Shown in pieces: positions 10,423 through 22,800 of a stretch of DNA of 64,000 bases (position 1 is the first letter of the stretch; the number at the start of each line of letters is the position of its first letter). Source of the DNA: Apostichopus japonicus (Eukaryota > Echinodermata > Holothuroidea > Aspidochirotida > Stichopodidae); contig NC_092577.1 in NCBI RefSeq assembly GCF_037975245.1, positions 8,717,013-8,781,012 on the forward strand, written 5' to 3'. The translations under genes and the position numbers were made by a program. The notes below the pieces were generated by a model. The model was given only the letters and a program-made list of their open reading frames with translations. It was not told the origin of the DNA and searched no databases.

Positions 10423-13055
10423 GACAGGTTGACGTGTTGGTCCTTAGTACGGTTGTACAGTTTTTCTGCAAAAGCTACTTAAGTAGGCGGTGGAATAGTA
10501 GTACGTATGTGACAAAATTATTAACGACATGACAGAGGTTCTGTGCCAGTTGCAGAATGACAAACTTGATTGAACTGCTGTTTACTCGATGTGTCTCAAA
10601 GAGATTTCACTTAGAACATTTAGGTAACTAATCTAAGTCTGTTTCATTGCCTTACTTTTTTGTTACTGTACCGGACACTCAATAGGTCTGTCTGGTTAGG
10701 TGTTATGTTTTTTTACATGTCTCATATGATCATTGTTGATAACTTGCCATCGAATAAAAATTTGTAAGCCATCGGCAAAACCATTTTCTGTACAAATTGT
10801 ATGGCAATGTGACCCTTTCTTTCTTTGAAGAAAAGTTTATAGTGTTCATAGGTGGCAATATGATTCTTACTGTATTGGGTGAAATGGATGTCTGTGATTG
10901 CCTGTCATTGGGTTTCCTATCTTTTGTGCCATAGGTGCCAAAGTTTGTTCCCTGCAACCATGTCTCAGTAGTAGATTCCTTTTCCAATAGTTTGATCTAG
11001 AACATCTGTCTTCACCTTGAGGCTGGAGTTTAATCCGCATGGGGCATTGTAAATTTGTCTATCTGGAGAAATCCCTGTTTGGATCACAACAAAGACTCTA
11101 AGAATGGGGGCTGCTACCATTAATATTGGTCAGTTTGTACATGTTGCTTAGCATAAATAATGGGCATCATTTGCTAAACCAGACTGTTACAAATTTATAT
11201 AGGCATAAAACCATGTCTAAATGCTAACTCTGGCCTGTTGCTTACTAACCATCCATCCTATTTTAAAGGGCTGTGGTGTTTTTTTCTGAGATGAACATAA
11301 AATAGCCTAGAATCGTTTTACACATGTATGTAAAGCAATGAATTGATTCACTCAAACAATGTGCAGTAGCAAGCGATCATATCAATGGCTTAAAGCACTT
11401 TAAATTGTGTCAGAGAGACTTGTGCTTTGCAATGGTGGCATGGTGCCCTATTTCCCCTCTTCAACCTCCCAAAAGAAATCATGGTAGTTCCTATTACCTC
11501 ATTTCTGTGCTGGTTTTGGTGCTGCTCATATTTATGTTATGAAAAATGTTTCCTGGAAGTTAACAGCAGGTGTCTAAGGTCTTGTGTGACTGCACCTGCA
11601 GCCTTGGGTAGACCCCCCCACCCCCAGTTTCCTCTGAAGAAACTGGAATCTGGGTTATAAACTGGTTGCTGTCAGGGAAATCCTAATACGACATTGAGAA
11701 AACGACTTTGAAGCAATGCCAATTTTCTTTCTATGGATTTTCTTTGAGTCAGGTGATGTTCACATTTTTTAAAGGAGATTTACTGACCTGATAAATTTAA
11801 AAGTTTTCAGTTATTTGTTTATGCCAGATACTTAATAAAGAAGTTCAGTAAACTGGGTGGTATTTTAAAAACTTTAGCTTTTGATGTTAATTTTTTATTT
11901 GTTATGTGACAGTTTAATCTTTGAAAAGGTCTTTAAAAGCTCCATTACACTTCTTAAATGCAATTTGTTGTTCAAATTGCAATATTTTTCATAGAAAGCC
12001 TAAAATTTTACTCAGCTTTGTCGCCGATATCTCTTTGGAATTGAGATAGATAGTTCAAACAGTAGTTTGGCTATTTCAACAAGTTGTTATGGTCATAACT
12101 CTCGTTCTCTTCTACGGAAGAAGTTGGACACTACTAGTGCATGGTAATGGATGATTAAATATTCGCAGCAGTGTCTGATGTCCACTGTTCATGTTTTTGA
12201 TTCCTTGATTTCAGTTTGAGGTATCTATAAAGTCCATGATGGATGGAAGAAGGTTGTACAACAGAGATTAAAGTTCGGAAACCTTGCTAACATGATAAGT
12301 CTAGAATGATCTGTCTGATCAAGCGTAAATTATTAAGCGTGTAGCTTTTTTTATGGGAAGAAGAGAAACCTATTGTTTCTGGGGTAATTTTTTGACCAAA
12401 AATGGGGTTTTATTTTTTTTTTTAAAACAACCAAATTTTAGCTTCTACCATGCTAACTTTTCCAGGTCTGGACAGATGAGGACATACTTGGTATGTAATT
12501 TTCCTGTGATGAGCACTTCACCCCTGTTGTTTTGGGGTTAGGTTAAACGTTATCTAGTCAACAGTCATGAAAACTTGTAAACGGAAGTCCAGAATGCTTG
12601 GTACAATCAAGTTAAAATTGATTGTATAGCTTGCTTATGGAAGAATATGCACATTAATGTTGTTGGTGTGGACTGACATTTTCAGTTAAAAGGGAAAATA
12701 GTGACATACTTCTTCATGAGTAGAACATGAACATGAATGTCAAAGGTCATCTGAGGTCAACAAAGATAAATGTAGTCAAGGAATCACTAAGCCTTTAGCT
12801 CCCTGGTTTAACTAATTGTTGTTAACAGATCTATGAGCTCCCATTTAATCATCCCTGTAACATGTAAGCCATGAAACTATGAACAGCTCATGTGACTGGA
12901 GTAAGAAGCAAAAAGTACAAAATGATCATTTTTTCATTTTTTCACATTTGCGTCGTTTTGAGTGTTAGAGGAATAAAACTTGAACTGTCATGTTTATTTT
13001 TGTTTTTGTTCTCTCTTTGTAAGGTTACAGAAGTTTACAGTAACCATACTCAAAA
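10423..13055. other. 3' untranslated and downstream region of the SAMD3-like gene
   Basis: A polyadenylation-type AATAAA occurs at 10753-10758, about 330 bases after the stop codon, and other candidates lie further on (for example near 11835). The rest is AT-rich with dispersed repeat sequence at 12230-12770, including a degenerate CAAAGGTCATCTGAGGTCAA. Open frames here are short and not coding-like. Confidence 0.5.
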
Positions 13056-13059
13056 TATT

Positions 13060-13960
13060 TGCACCTGACGGTTAAAAGCTAAGATGGTTTTTTTAATTTA
13101 CTGTGAGAATCTGTGAAATAAATACACCTGGCACGATGGAAACAATCTTTAAAATATTGACACGTGGTAATACCTGTAGAAAGGTTGAAGTGTCTTTTAA
13201 ATTTACAGTGTAAAATCTTTAATATATTTAAAATCTTTAAGCTACAGCTGTAGTAGTAAAAAAGCTGAAATGGTTTGTAACTTTACAGAAACAGTCATGA
13301 AAATAATGACACCTGTCAATAAAATACTGAATTGTCTTGTAAATTTACAGTGACAAGTCTTCAGTATATGTCAAATTATGGCACCTGACAGTAAAGAGCT
13401 GTAATGGTATGTAAATTTACTGTGAAAATCTTTAAAATGAAAACACCTTGCAGTAACAAAGCTGAATTGTCATGTAAATTTACAGTGACAAATCTTCAAT
13501 ATACTTTTAAAAGACTTGCACCTGACAGTAAAAAAGCTGAAATGGTTTGTAAATTTACTGTGAAAATCTTTAAAAGGAAAGTAAATGACAGTAAAAAAGC
13601 TGAAATGGTTTATAAATTTACAGAAACATTCTTGAAAATAATAACATCTGGTAATAAAAAGGATGAAGCATCTTGTAAATTTACAGTGAAAAATCTTTAA
13701 AATAATAACACCTGACCGTAAACAAATAAAAGTGGTTTGTAAATTAACATTCACAATCTTTAATTTATGCATGAGATCCTGTAGAATAACACCAACGAAA
13801 TGTTTTGAAATACAGAGTAAAGTTATTTTACATTTCAAATCCGCAATTCTATGTAAATTATTAGTAAAAAAAACAGTAGGTACCTGTTGAATATCACTAC
13901 CTGACAGTAAATAAACGTAAAAAGTGTGTAAATTAACGTTAACAATTTACAGAATTACTG
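13060..13960. repeat. Degenerate minisatellite, units about 60-80 bp
   Basis: The word TGTAAATTTAC with small changes recurs about every 60-75 bases (near 13191, 13275, 13333, 13411, 13474, 13549, 13612, 13673 and 13737). Between copies are CACCTGACAGTAA and AAAGCTGAAATGG segments. An apparent 98-codon frame at 13404-13700 simply translates the repeat (CKFTVK-type periodicity), and I treat it as non-coding. Confidence 0.8.
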
Positions 13961-14604
13961 TAATTTTACAACTCCAAACAGTTTGTGCAAAAAACAGAAA
14001 GGGCTGTAAAATTATTTTACAGTAACTTTCTGTAATTTGAAAAACAAAATGGATTGTAAAATAAACAGTCTTGAAATGTAAAATTATTAAAACAGATGTT
14101 CTGTTAAATTACAGGATTTGTTTGGAAACTGCGTTACCAAAAAAAAAAAGTAATTTAACAGAATTTTTTTTAACAGTGTACCGACCATTTCTTAGTTCAG
14201 TGGCACCGACAACGGTTTTAGCAAATCGTGTTCATCAAGTTCCGATGATTGATGCAGAACATATAGGCCATTGTACTGTACAGCGCACTCACAGCGCATA
14301 AAAAAATGCACACCACGTGTCTTATACATGTAAGTGCTAGTGACTAGTGGGCAGCGACGTTACACTGAAGAGGGGGCTCTAGTAGCAGGTCTACAAGAGG
14401 AAAGCCTTATGTAGCTAGTCTTATCTGTTTTTCCTTTCGAGGTAAGGATTTGATTACTGTGTTTGGTATGGCTAAATGTTGATAAAGCCTACCTTTATGA
14501 AGCACTCTTTTCAAAAATAGGAGTGCATATCCCATGATTTATGGTAGATGATGCAAATTGTAAGGTAGCCTAGGTCCAGGCCGGGACTTTGTATGGTAGA
14601 TTCG

Positions 14605-14930
14605 CTCCATTATGAATATCGGACCTTTCTTCCTATTATGAATAATGAACCTTTTTGTCTATTATGGATTACGAACCCTTTTTTCTATTATGAATATCAA
14701 ACCCCTTGTCCCATTATGAATAACGAACCTTTTTGTCCATTATGGATATCGAACCGTTTTGCCCATTATGAATATCGAACCTTAGTTTCCATTATGAATA
14801 CCGGAACTTATGAATTATGATCCCTTTTTATTATGAATAACAAACCTTTATTTCCATTATGAATAGCGAACTTTTTTATCGAAAAAATGCACGTTATGAA
14901 TAGCGGACCTTATGAATATCGGGCGGACCC
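14605..14930. repeat. Tandem ATTATGAATA-type minisatellite, units about 30-33 bp
   Basis: About ten imperfect units contain ATTATGAATA(T/A)CGAACC followed by a T-rich spacer, such as TTTTTGTCCATTATG. The last units lose the spacer (TTATGAATAGCGGACC). The translated frame across it is repeat-derived. No gene is associated. Confidence 0.8.
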
Positions 14931-14939
14931 CGTTACATC

Positions 14940-16250
14940 CTATCCATAGTTGTAAAAACATGTGGGAGCTTTAATTTGCAGCATTCAGTAATTGTGTTGT
15001 CACTGTTTGTGTTGACTTTTGATATATTTAACCTTCCCAAAGGATAAAGATGTACTCAACTATAAGTAGGTTCACCCTGGTCTTGAGAAGAAGTTTATCG
15101 GTGAAAGAATTGGTAAGTACTAACTTGTAATAACATACATGCATGGCTAAGCAAAAAATATCTTTGGTAGAATTAGAGAAATGTAATCTTGTAAAGTTAT
15201 GTCGACTGTTATTCATTTTCAAAGGTAATTGTTCATAGTATTTCTACTTGTTCTAAAGATATATGGAGTGTTTGCAACACAATAAATCGAGCATGATGAA
15301 TTCTTGCTGCAGTACAAGGGAAAGAGAATTACAACAGAAGAGGCAGAGAAAATGTAGTTTGATAACATAAATCGTCAGCTGAGGCACTGCTATCAGTATT
15401 TTTATTCTGATAGAGGCAAGACATTGTGGTAAATTAAATTTATTTTCATACTTTTTCTGTCAATGTCAGCCTTTCTGATCTGTCAGTGCAAAGAAAATTA
15501 GTCTACTAGCCTAACACTATTTGTCAGTTGGATAAAAACTACAGTTCTGTTTGGTTTAGGTTACAAATAAAGCTCACTTACTGTATGTTTGGTGCAGGTC
15601 ATTGTCCAATTTGCACTTCATACTGAAATTACCAGATGTCAAAAAGAAGTTGGGAGAACTTTAGCTACTGGGTATTTAGATTACTTCATCTTTTGAACTA
15701 TGTTGTTTGCAAAAGTCTTTTAATAATTCACTCACTCGTTGTAGTTATTTCTATTTGTGCACATGATTTTTGGTGCTTGTAAAACCAAATTTGGGCATTT
15801 TATGCTATTTTAAATTTAAACAACATGGCCAAGTCATACAACATTTGCTTTTTCTATCGTGGAATCCAGGTTATTATGAGCCAGTGCATGATAGATCTAC
15901 GTCTCTTTGAAATAAATATCAAATACCCAAAGGCTATTAAACGAAAGAAAGGCCCCTGAACAAACTGTGGTCATATTTTGGAAATACGAGGAGGCCTTTG
16001 CAAGCTAAATTTGGCCTAAAGTTGTCCCTGGACCTTTCGATTACACCTTAATTGATGCTAGCACTTTCATGTAATTTTGACATGTTATAACAAGCAGATA
16101 ATACTATACACAGGGTATTAGCTTTGTGACCGTTCAGCCCTTGATCTTTGGAATAAGCTAGTCGTTATTTACTTCTAGGGACTGGCTTAAGATTAAGGGG
16201 CAACAGGCTCTCGGAACCCTATTATTTTTATCTCTATTGATGTCCCACAG
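14940..16250. other. Non-coding stretch with one short coding-like segment
   Basis: There is no complete gene. A short plus-strand frame near 15285-15352 reads coding-like (DEFLLQYKGKRITTEEAEKM then stop), but it lacks a convincing acceptor. It may be a decayed exon related to those at 16.2-18.1 kb. Confidence 0.3.
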
Positions 16251-16339
16251 TTGCTCTCAATGGCCATGGATATCAGTCCCCCACCAAACACACAAACACC
16301 TCCAGAGTACTACAGAGGGGTGCTGCTAAAGACCTAACT
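16251..16339 (+). pseudogene. Possible isolated exon or decayed coding segment
   Basis: After an acceptor-like TGATGTCCCACAG ending at 16250, a frame reads LLSMAMDISPPPNTQTPPEY, continues through a short YRGVLLKT segment, and ends in a stop near 16339. Composition and codon use look protein-like. There is no matching donor or partner exon. I do not recognise the family. Confidence 0.3.
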
Positions 16340-17391
16340 TTACATTCTCTTGTGGTATTGAACTGAAATTTGGTGGGTCAGTGGGTAAAATTAGTGGATA
16401 ACTTTATTAAAAGCCAATAACAATAAAGGCTTAGACAGGTTCCCGTTAAGTGAAACCATATACCGACAACAGTATTGAGTATTCCCAACCACACTGGCAT
16501 GTGTCACTACTACAAATGGCAATACACTGTTTATTTGGACCAATTTATCGTGAATAATAGTCTGAAATAAGCATTGAAAAAGCGAAAACATGAACTTCTT
16601 TATAACTCAAAAGAGGATCATTGTCGGCGGTTCATCATGATGGACTTCTAAAATGCAATTTTTGTGCACCAAGAAGATTGAGCAAAATATTTTCATTTTA
16701 ATCATATTGTCCAAGAAGTACAGAAGTACAGAAATACTCAACAACAGGATGCAATTTCCAGAAATTTCCAAAATGTACACTGATGGTATCACACCACAGT
16801 TTAAAAACTATATATGGCTTTAGCCCAACCACCTGGTTAGATGGTTGCGTATTTGATGCTACAACAGGTCAAGTAATTGAGATTTGCACTTTCACATAAA
16901 ACAATATGTTAGGCTAATAACACCATCCTGGTGGCCAACAATATGAAGTTCAAAGTATGGCTAAGCTTTTTATACATTTATTGCGTCCCTCGCCCTGCAT
17001 TTTCATGATTCAACCTGTAGATGGGAATATTATTATTATTATTATATAAAAGCAAAGATTGTAAGGACACAAGGTACATTTTGATAAGCAATTTTCCTAG
17101 AATACATAGAAGCTACTGTATGAGGCTTGTCAAGTAGATGCACTTAAATTTGTTATTGTAACTATTTGTAGAAATGCGGAAACATAGGCACCATCAGCAG
17201 ATTTCAGAGGTTTTGGCTGTAAGGAAAAACTAAAAACCAGTCTTGACGGCTGTTCAGGTACTTAATTCTTCATACCCCCATATGTTTTCTCTGCTTTCTG
17301 GAAGCATTTGGATAATAAAAAAACATGTTTGCCGAATAAAGGAAAATTGCTATCACTTTTGTCATGTAAACATTTTACCACTGTTTTTTAG

Positions 17392-17573
17392 GGAAACCTA
17401 AACATTTGACATTTTCTGTCTTACCGATCACTCAAAGCTGGTTAATTGAATGTCAATTTTTGGATTCCGGCAGTGACTCTTACTTCGATAGTGTCAAGGA
17501 CAAATCCCAGATGAATCCCATCGCCAATATGAGGATTATCCCACCAGAGTATCCCATTTGGAACCAACTGTAG
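17392..17573 (+). pseudogene. Possible terminal exon or coding remnant
   Basis: A good acceptor (CACTGTTTTTTAG) ends at 17391 and is followed by about 60 open codons to a TAG at 17571-17573. The peptide includes HLTFSVLPITQSWLIECQF, a DSGSDSYFDSV segment and PPEYPIWNQL. It looks like real protein sequence rather than chance translation. No upstream exon in a compatible phase was found, so this could be a degraded copy, a retro-element remnant or the last exon of an unplaced gene. Family unknown. Confidence 0.4.
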
Positions 17574-17964
17574 TCCAAGTTGGCCCCCTCTTCTGCCAAA
17601 TAACCTATTTCACGACTTTTAATTCACATCTTAGATAAGCTTCTGCAACATCGTTGTGCTTGGCTTGCAGTGAATTTTACATTTTGCTGTGAAGGTATAC
17701 TTAAAGAGTTGACAAATTCCAATGTGCGTCAGGTATATCGATTCAAACGTTTAGGTCATACATCTGACAGGGAATTGTAGTCAAAGAGAGGCCCTTGTTA
17801 TAACACTTTTAGAAGAACTTCTGATAACACTTGAGTGGAGGTGAATGTACTTATCATTTACAAAGCACTAGAGGATAGGAAACAAGTTCACAGGCAATGT
17901 TTTTTTTATTATAGAGTTTTCACCTGATTAGATAATCTTTGCGTTTTACTATTACCTCCTGTAG

Positions 17965-18107
17965 ATAAACGATTGTTCCGAAAGCAAAAGAAAGAGTATT
18001 TCCAACTGAACATAAAACAAGGGAAAGTTCCCCGGAGAGATATCTGCCGCTCTGCTGTTGAAAATCCTGACAATAATAAAATTCTATGTTTGAAACTAAA
18101 TTGTTAG
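17965..18107 (+). pseudogene. Possible coding remnant with basic N-terminal half
   Basis: An acceptor-like TTACCTCCTGTAG ends at 17964 and is followed by about 47 open codons to a TAG at 18105. The peptide is lysine/arginine-rich (KRLFRKQKKEYFQLNIKQGK), then VPRRDICRSAVENPDN. It superficially resembles short helical modules in uncharacterised marine invertebrate proteins; this is a weak memory-based impression. It could belong with the segment at 17392-17573. Confidence 0.35.
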
Positions 18108-18750
18108 GTTGGCAAAGGAAATTTCAGTGAGTTCATGGCTAAGAAACCTGCTGCACCTGGTCAATCAGAAGTTAGTTTGGGAGACAAAAACAGATACTAC
18201 ACGCTAGGCAAGTGAAGAAAGCTAAATGATTCAATATAATCAAATTTGTGTGTGAAGCTATATGTTTTTTTTATTGTAAATGTTGTTGGTTCAGCTTACT
18301 AGAATGAAGCCAAAGAGATATCAAACTGCAAATTCTTTTATCAGCTGAAGAGCTGAAGAGTACATGTATTTTGTCTAGTGAAAGAAAATATTTTTCTTAG
18401 TCTCCATATACCGTCATGAAAATATTTTTAAAATATGAAGGCATTTCACACCAAACATTTAACTTGAAAGAAACACGTGTTTATATACGGTAATTGATGC
18501 AACCTGTCCAATATAGGTTTTTATCTACTTCAAAACTCTACTTTTAAAATGGTTTATAGCCTACTGCGTCATGAATGTGCACACACCATATTCATTGGTT
18601 AATTATCCCTCTCACAAACCTTTCACTCAAATACAAGGTCTAAACAATAGGTCAAATTAAAACATAACAAATAAGATAAAGGTAACAAAATATGTTGGTG
18701 TCAGTGCGCAACAATGACACCCTTACAGCTGTTTAATTCACGTTCAATAC
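18108..18750. other. No supported feature
   Basis: AT-rich sequence with only short frames and no recognisable repeat termini or RNA genes. Confidence 0.5.
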
Positions 18751-18774
18751 CAATCTCAGACATGAAATAAGGCG

Positions 18775-18950
18775 TAGTGATGACGTAGGGAATGGATTTA
18801 AGGTGATTGGCGAGTCAAATTGAAGGGATAATCCGGTGATGGAAGACAACCAATCTCAGTCATGACGTAAGGAATGGATCTTAGTCGATCAGCGGGTTAA
18901 AATGAAGGGATAATCCGGTGCTGACTGGCAACCAATCTTAGTCACCCCCC
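18775..18950. repeat. Two-copy tandem repeat, period about 85-90 bp
   Basis: Two similar units each contain GATGACGTAGGGAATGGAT or CATGACGTAAGGAATGGAT, then GAAGGGATAATCCGGTG, then ACCAATCT(C/T)AGTCA. It is non-coding and lies in the flank downstream of the minus-strand Kazal gene. Confidence 0.7.
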
Positions 18951-18959
18951 CCCCTCCCA

Positions 18960-19800
18960 CTCCTTCCAGTCAGCTCGAATTCGTAACAAAGGAAAGAGCC
19001 CCTATTGCGTTATAAAAATTCATGTAAAAAACTCTTTAATCAAATTTAAGTTCGCCTACTAAAATTTCAATTTTCGTAAATGGTTTCGCAATTTTAAACA
19101 GAACAAAACAAAATTGACTTTGCCCCTAACATCACGAAGGCTGGCTACGCGCCTGATTCCATTTGCTGTAGCCATGTATGCATTCACAAAATATCCCCAA
19201 ATTTGAATAATTCATACAAAATGCCCGATTTGCACACGATTTTGACCTGAAGAAGTAGAACGATTCCCATAAATTTAGTGACTAGTTATGAACGTCAGTC
19301 ACCGGAATAACCCTTTAAGTTTATCAGCCAACGTCAGCTATCAAGACTACATAATATTCAATTTTGGTTTGTCTAGTTCTTAGCTTTGGCCGTATTTATT
19401 TTCTTAAATTTACGCTGTAATTTCATAACAGTCTGCAGAGTAAAATCTCGGCAGCGTACCAGTAAACGATACCATCAAACCTTTTGTGTTCACCACATTC
19501 CTCTCCTCTTTTCACCAACCCTAATCTCTACACCTTTTCCACGGCTGTTTATAGATTTTTTTTTACACCCTTAGTGTAAAAACCAAAATGATGTAACGCA
19601 ATACAAATAATATAAACATTACATTTTTAATGCTGACAGAGATATTATGAAAACATCATAACGGGAAGTAGATTTGAGCAAATTGGTCCTTAGTTAATCA
19701 TTTTATTGAAACACTCACTATAACGAAGAAAAGATACAAAATATAAATTGATTAAAAATAGAACTATAAGAAAAGAAGGTATGATTTCTTTTCGTAAATT
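18960..19800. other. Non-coding flank downstream of the Kazal gene
   Basis: AT-rich, with no supported gene. A GGCTGGCTACGCGCCTG string near 19139 resembles the terminal motif of common invertebrate hAT-type MITEs, but no second terminus was found. Confidence 0.4.
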
Positions 19801-19816
19801 ACTAAATTACTAATAG

Positions 19817-19822
19817 TTTATT
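19817..19822 (-). terminator. Polyadenylation signal of the Kazal gene
   Basis: The minus strand carries AATAAA about 50 bases after the stop codon of the Kazal gene, the expected place for a polyadenylation signal. Confidence 0.55.
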
Positions 19823-19871
19823 CAATATAATTCGTCTGGGAAAGAAACTGCCAACCGACAAGTTACCACCA

Positions 19872-22800
19872 TCAATTGAACACGCTGTCACGGTTACCAA
19901 TGTCACCCCTGGAGTGCCCGTGGCCCCTCCCAGAGTTTCCTGCCACATGCTCATGTCCATGTTTTGTCGTGGATGCGCAATTTCCATCATGTTCGATGTT
20001 TAGATCAAAGTTTCCTCCTTCACATCTCTCCGTGTCCAAGTCACATTGCGTTTTGTAGGTTTCGCCGTTAGTTGCACAGACGGGTCCTCCTAGACCCCCG
20101 TGAGAAGCTATGCAGCTCGGACAAGCCATATCACCCCTACCTATATACGTAAAGAAAAGGGGGCAAAATATTCGCATGCATATTAAGCAGTTGTTTGTGT
20201 CTTCCGAATTACATTTTGCGCATAATAATCTCTTGAGCTTACCCTTCCTACTGTTTAAAAAAAAGTTGCCAGGAAAGAACCTGGGCAAGAAACCAAACAA
20301 CCGAACGACTGATCCGCTCTCAACCCCAGTCCCATTGAATCGGGACTGTGACTGTGTGATCATCATCAGGTGTGCATCTCCATTCCCCTCGAAATGGAAC
20401 ATATACTACACATGATCTTAGCCAAAAGGCCGAGACGTTAACCCTTACTAGCCTACTCGCTACCCCCGGTCACACCCTTCTGCCTCTCTGGCTTTTAATT
20501 ACTCGTAGAGTACCCAAAATTTCATGAGAGGACTCTCGTGTTGAACTTGTTGTGCAATGAGGTTATTGTTAAAACATTATTTAGAAGAAGGAAATTAACT
20601 CACAGCTGCACAATTTTTCTTCAGATATAACTTCTGGTGGTTGCTTGAAATCATCTGAAGTAAGACAATTAAAACGTTACGAGGCTAGAAAGATTTTAAT
20701 ACTTTGTCGCTGAGTATTGCGATGAGTTGCAGCGATTGGTGAATTTGATTAGAACGGAATTCTTAAATCAGTTATTTCAGTCAGTCAGTCATGCAATCAT
20801 TCAAGCATACAATCAATCAATCAATCAGCTACTCATTTAATCATTAAGTCTATGAGACTGTCAGCAACTGTGTCGCTCGCGACTATAAACAGACAGTTAA
20901 CTAATCAATCAGCCAGTTAATTAATTAATTGTTTACCTATTCAGTCAGCCAGTAAGTTAGTCATCAAGAAAGCCAGATACTACAGTCAGCTAACAAGCAA
21001 TCCAACTAACCAATCAAATCCATGACTATGTCAGTGAGTGGGTCAGTCAGCAATCACCCAATCAATGAACTATTATGTTAGTCAGTAAATGATTCAGCAG
21101 TTAATTAGCTATTCAGTTCGGCCAGTAATATAGTCAACGAGGAAGTCAGATATTATAATCAGCCAAGAAAGCCCACCATCTAGCCAATCAGTCAATCAGT
21201 GTGTTTCTTAAATGTCAGTCAGTAAGTGAGTCAGCAGTGAATTAGCTACTTAGTCAGCCAGTAAGTCATGGAACCAGGAAGTCAGATACAGTATTGTCAG
21301 CCAACAAGCCATCCAACTAACCAATCAGTGAGTGACTATGGCAGTGGGTGCGTCAGTCAGCAAGAACCAGTCAGTCAGTCAGCACATCATGCAGCTATCA
21401 GCCCGTCAATTAATACTGTTTGATAAAAACATTTATGCATATACACTCGTTTTCTTCTCATTGTTTTACTCATACTATATTACCGTTCCCCGTAGCATAC
21501 AAGTATTGCTATATATTTGTATTGTCCTGTAAACCAGATGTTAAAATATTACTCTCCGTCTGCTGCGCAAAGTAAAAGTTCAAATTCAAAATGTACTGTT
21601 CTGTATCAAGGCATGGCTAATCCATCACACGACGTTTACTGCTGTTAATCCCTCGCCATTTGTGATCTGTAACACCGACACCCAAGAAAGTCATCCATCC
21701 ATCTAGCCAATAAGTCCAATCAGCCAATCAGTGTGTTTCTTCAATGTCAGTTAGTCAGTGAGTTAGCATTGAATTAGCTACTTAGTCATTGAACCAGGAA
21801 GTCAAATACTCTAGTCAGCCATTTGTAATTTGTAACACCGATACCAATGGTAACAGTAGCGCAAAGTCTCCCTACAGTGCATCGCAAATACGTATTGCCT
21901 GGGAAGGTTACATCCCATAGGTGCACCACTCTATTCAAAAGTTACTACGCAGGTTCAATTAAAATATCTGGACTGAAGAAATACCATGGTTTATATTAAG
22001 TGCGCAAGGTCACAAACATGGTGTCAAAGGCGCAAATGTAATTCGAGTCCCAGTCAGGACTCGAACTTGCAATGATAATATCGCTGGTACATTTACCTTT
22101 CGATTTTGACCACCACGCTTCACATTTTACACACACAAAAATGTATTATTGCCATGTAGCCTGGACACTCCCCCACTTTCAACGAATATGATAGCCTCGT
22201 ATACTGCATTAGCTTTCGCATATCAGAGAGGGGCTGTTCTATATGGATGAATGTCTTTGTCAAACTGTCAAGAATAATGCATGAAGCTGACTCCAACATC
22301 ATCTCATTATCAACAAGCTAGTTAAGGAAATCTTCATTGTTTTGCGAAGGATATTGATATTAGGAAGTGAGTTCTCTACTTCATTGAAATGCACTTTCAA
22401 TAGGATATTTCCTTAAAGTTAAACTTGTAACTTTGACAGTATTGGTGTCTTGCTTCAATTCTGACAATTAGTTATAGTAGGATTATGTAACATTGTTACA
22501 CCCTTCATTTCTCTTTAATATGATAGTAAGCTGATACAATGAAGTGGTATAACGGACAAAGGAAGAATTTTATTCAGGGTCGGGGAAGGGGTAGGGGTGG
22601 GGGAGGGGGAGGTGTTAGTGTTATAGATGATGACATCCAAAGTACTATAGAGTAGCAACTGTCAGTTCAAGTCATTTTATTTTATATTTAAGCCTCCCTA
22701 AATGTCAAGGTCCTAACTATATTCCCACTCCAAAAGTTTTAATATCGTACCAATTGTACTCTCAATTGTCTGAAAAAGTCGTCAGCTTTTGCCTGAAAAT

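Noticed and set aside
13404-13700. 98-codon CKFTVK-type frame
   Set aside because: It is a minisatellite translation.
20395-20437. Functional U2 snRNA gene
   Set aside because: Only the first 40 or so bases match. The branch-binding and 3' stem regions are missing.
20770-21830. CRISPR-like array
   Set aside because: Units are degenerate tetranucleotide derivatives with no constant repeat and unique-spacer pattern, in a eukaryotic context.
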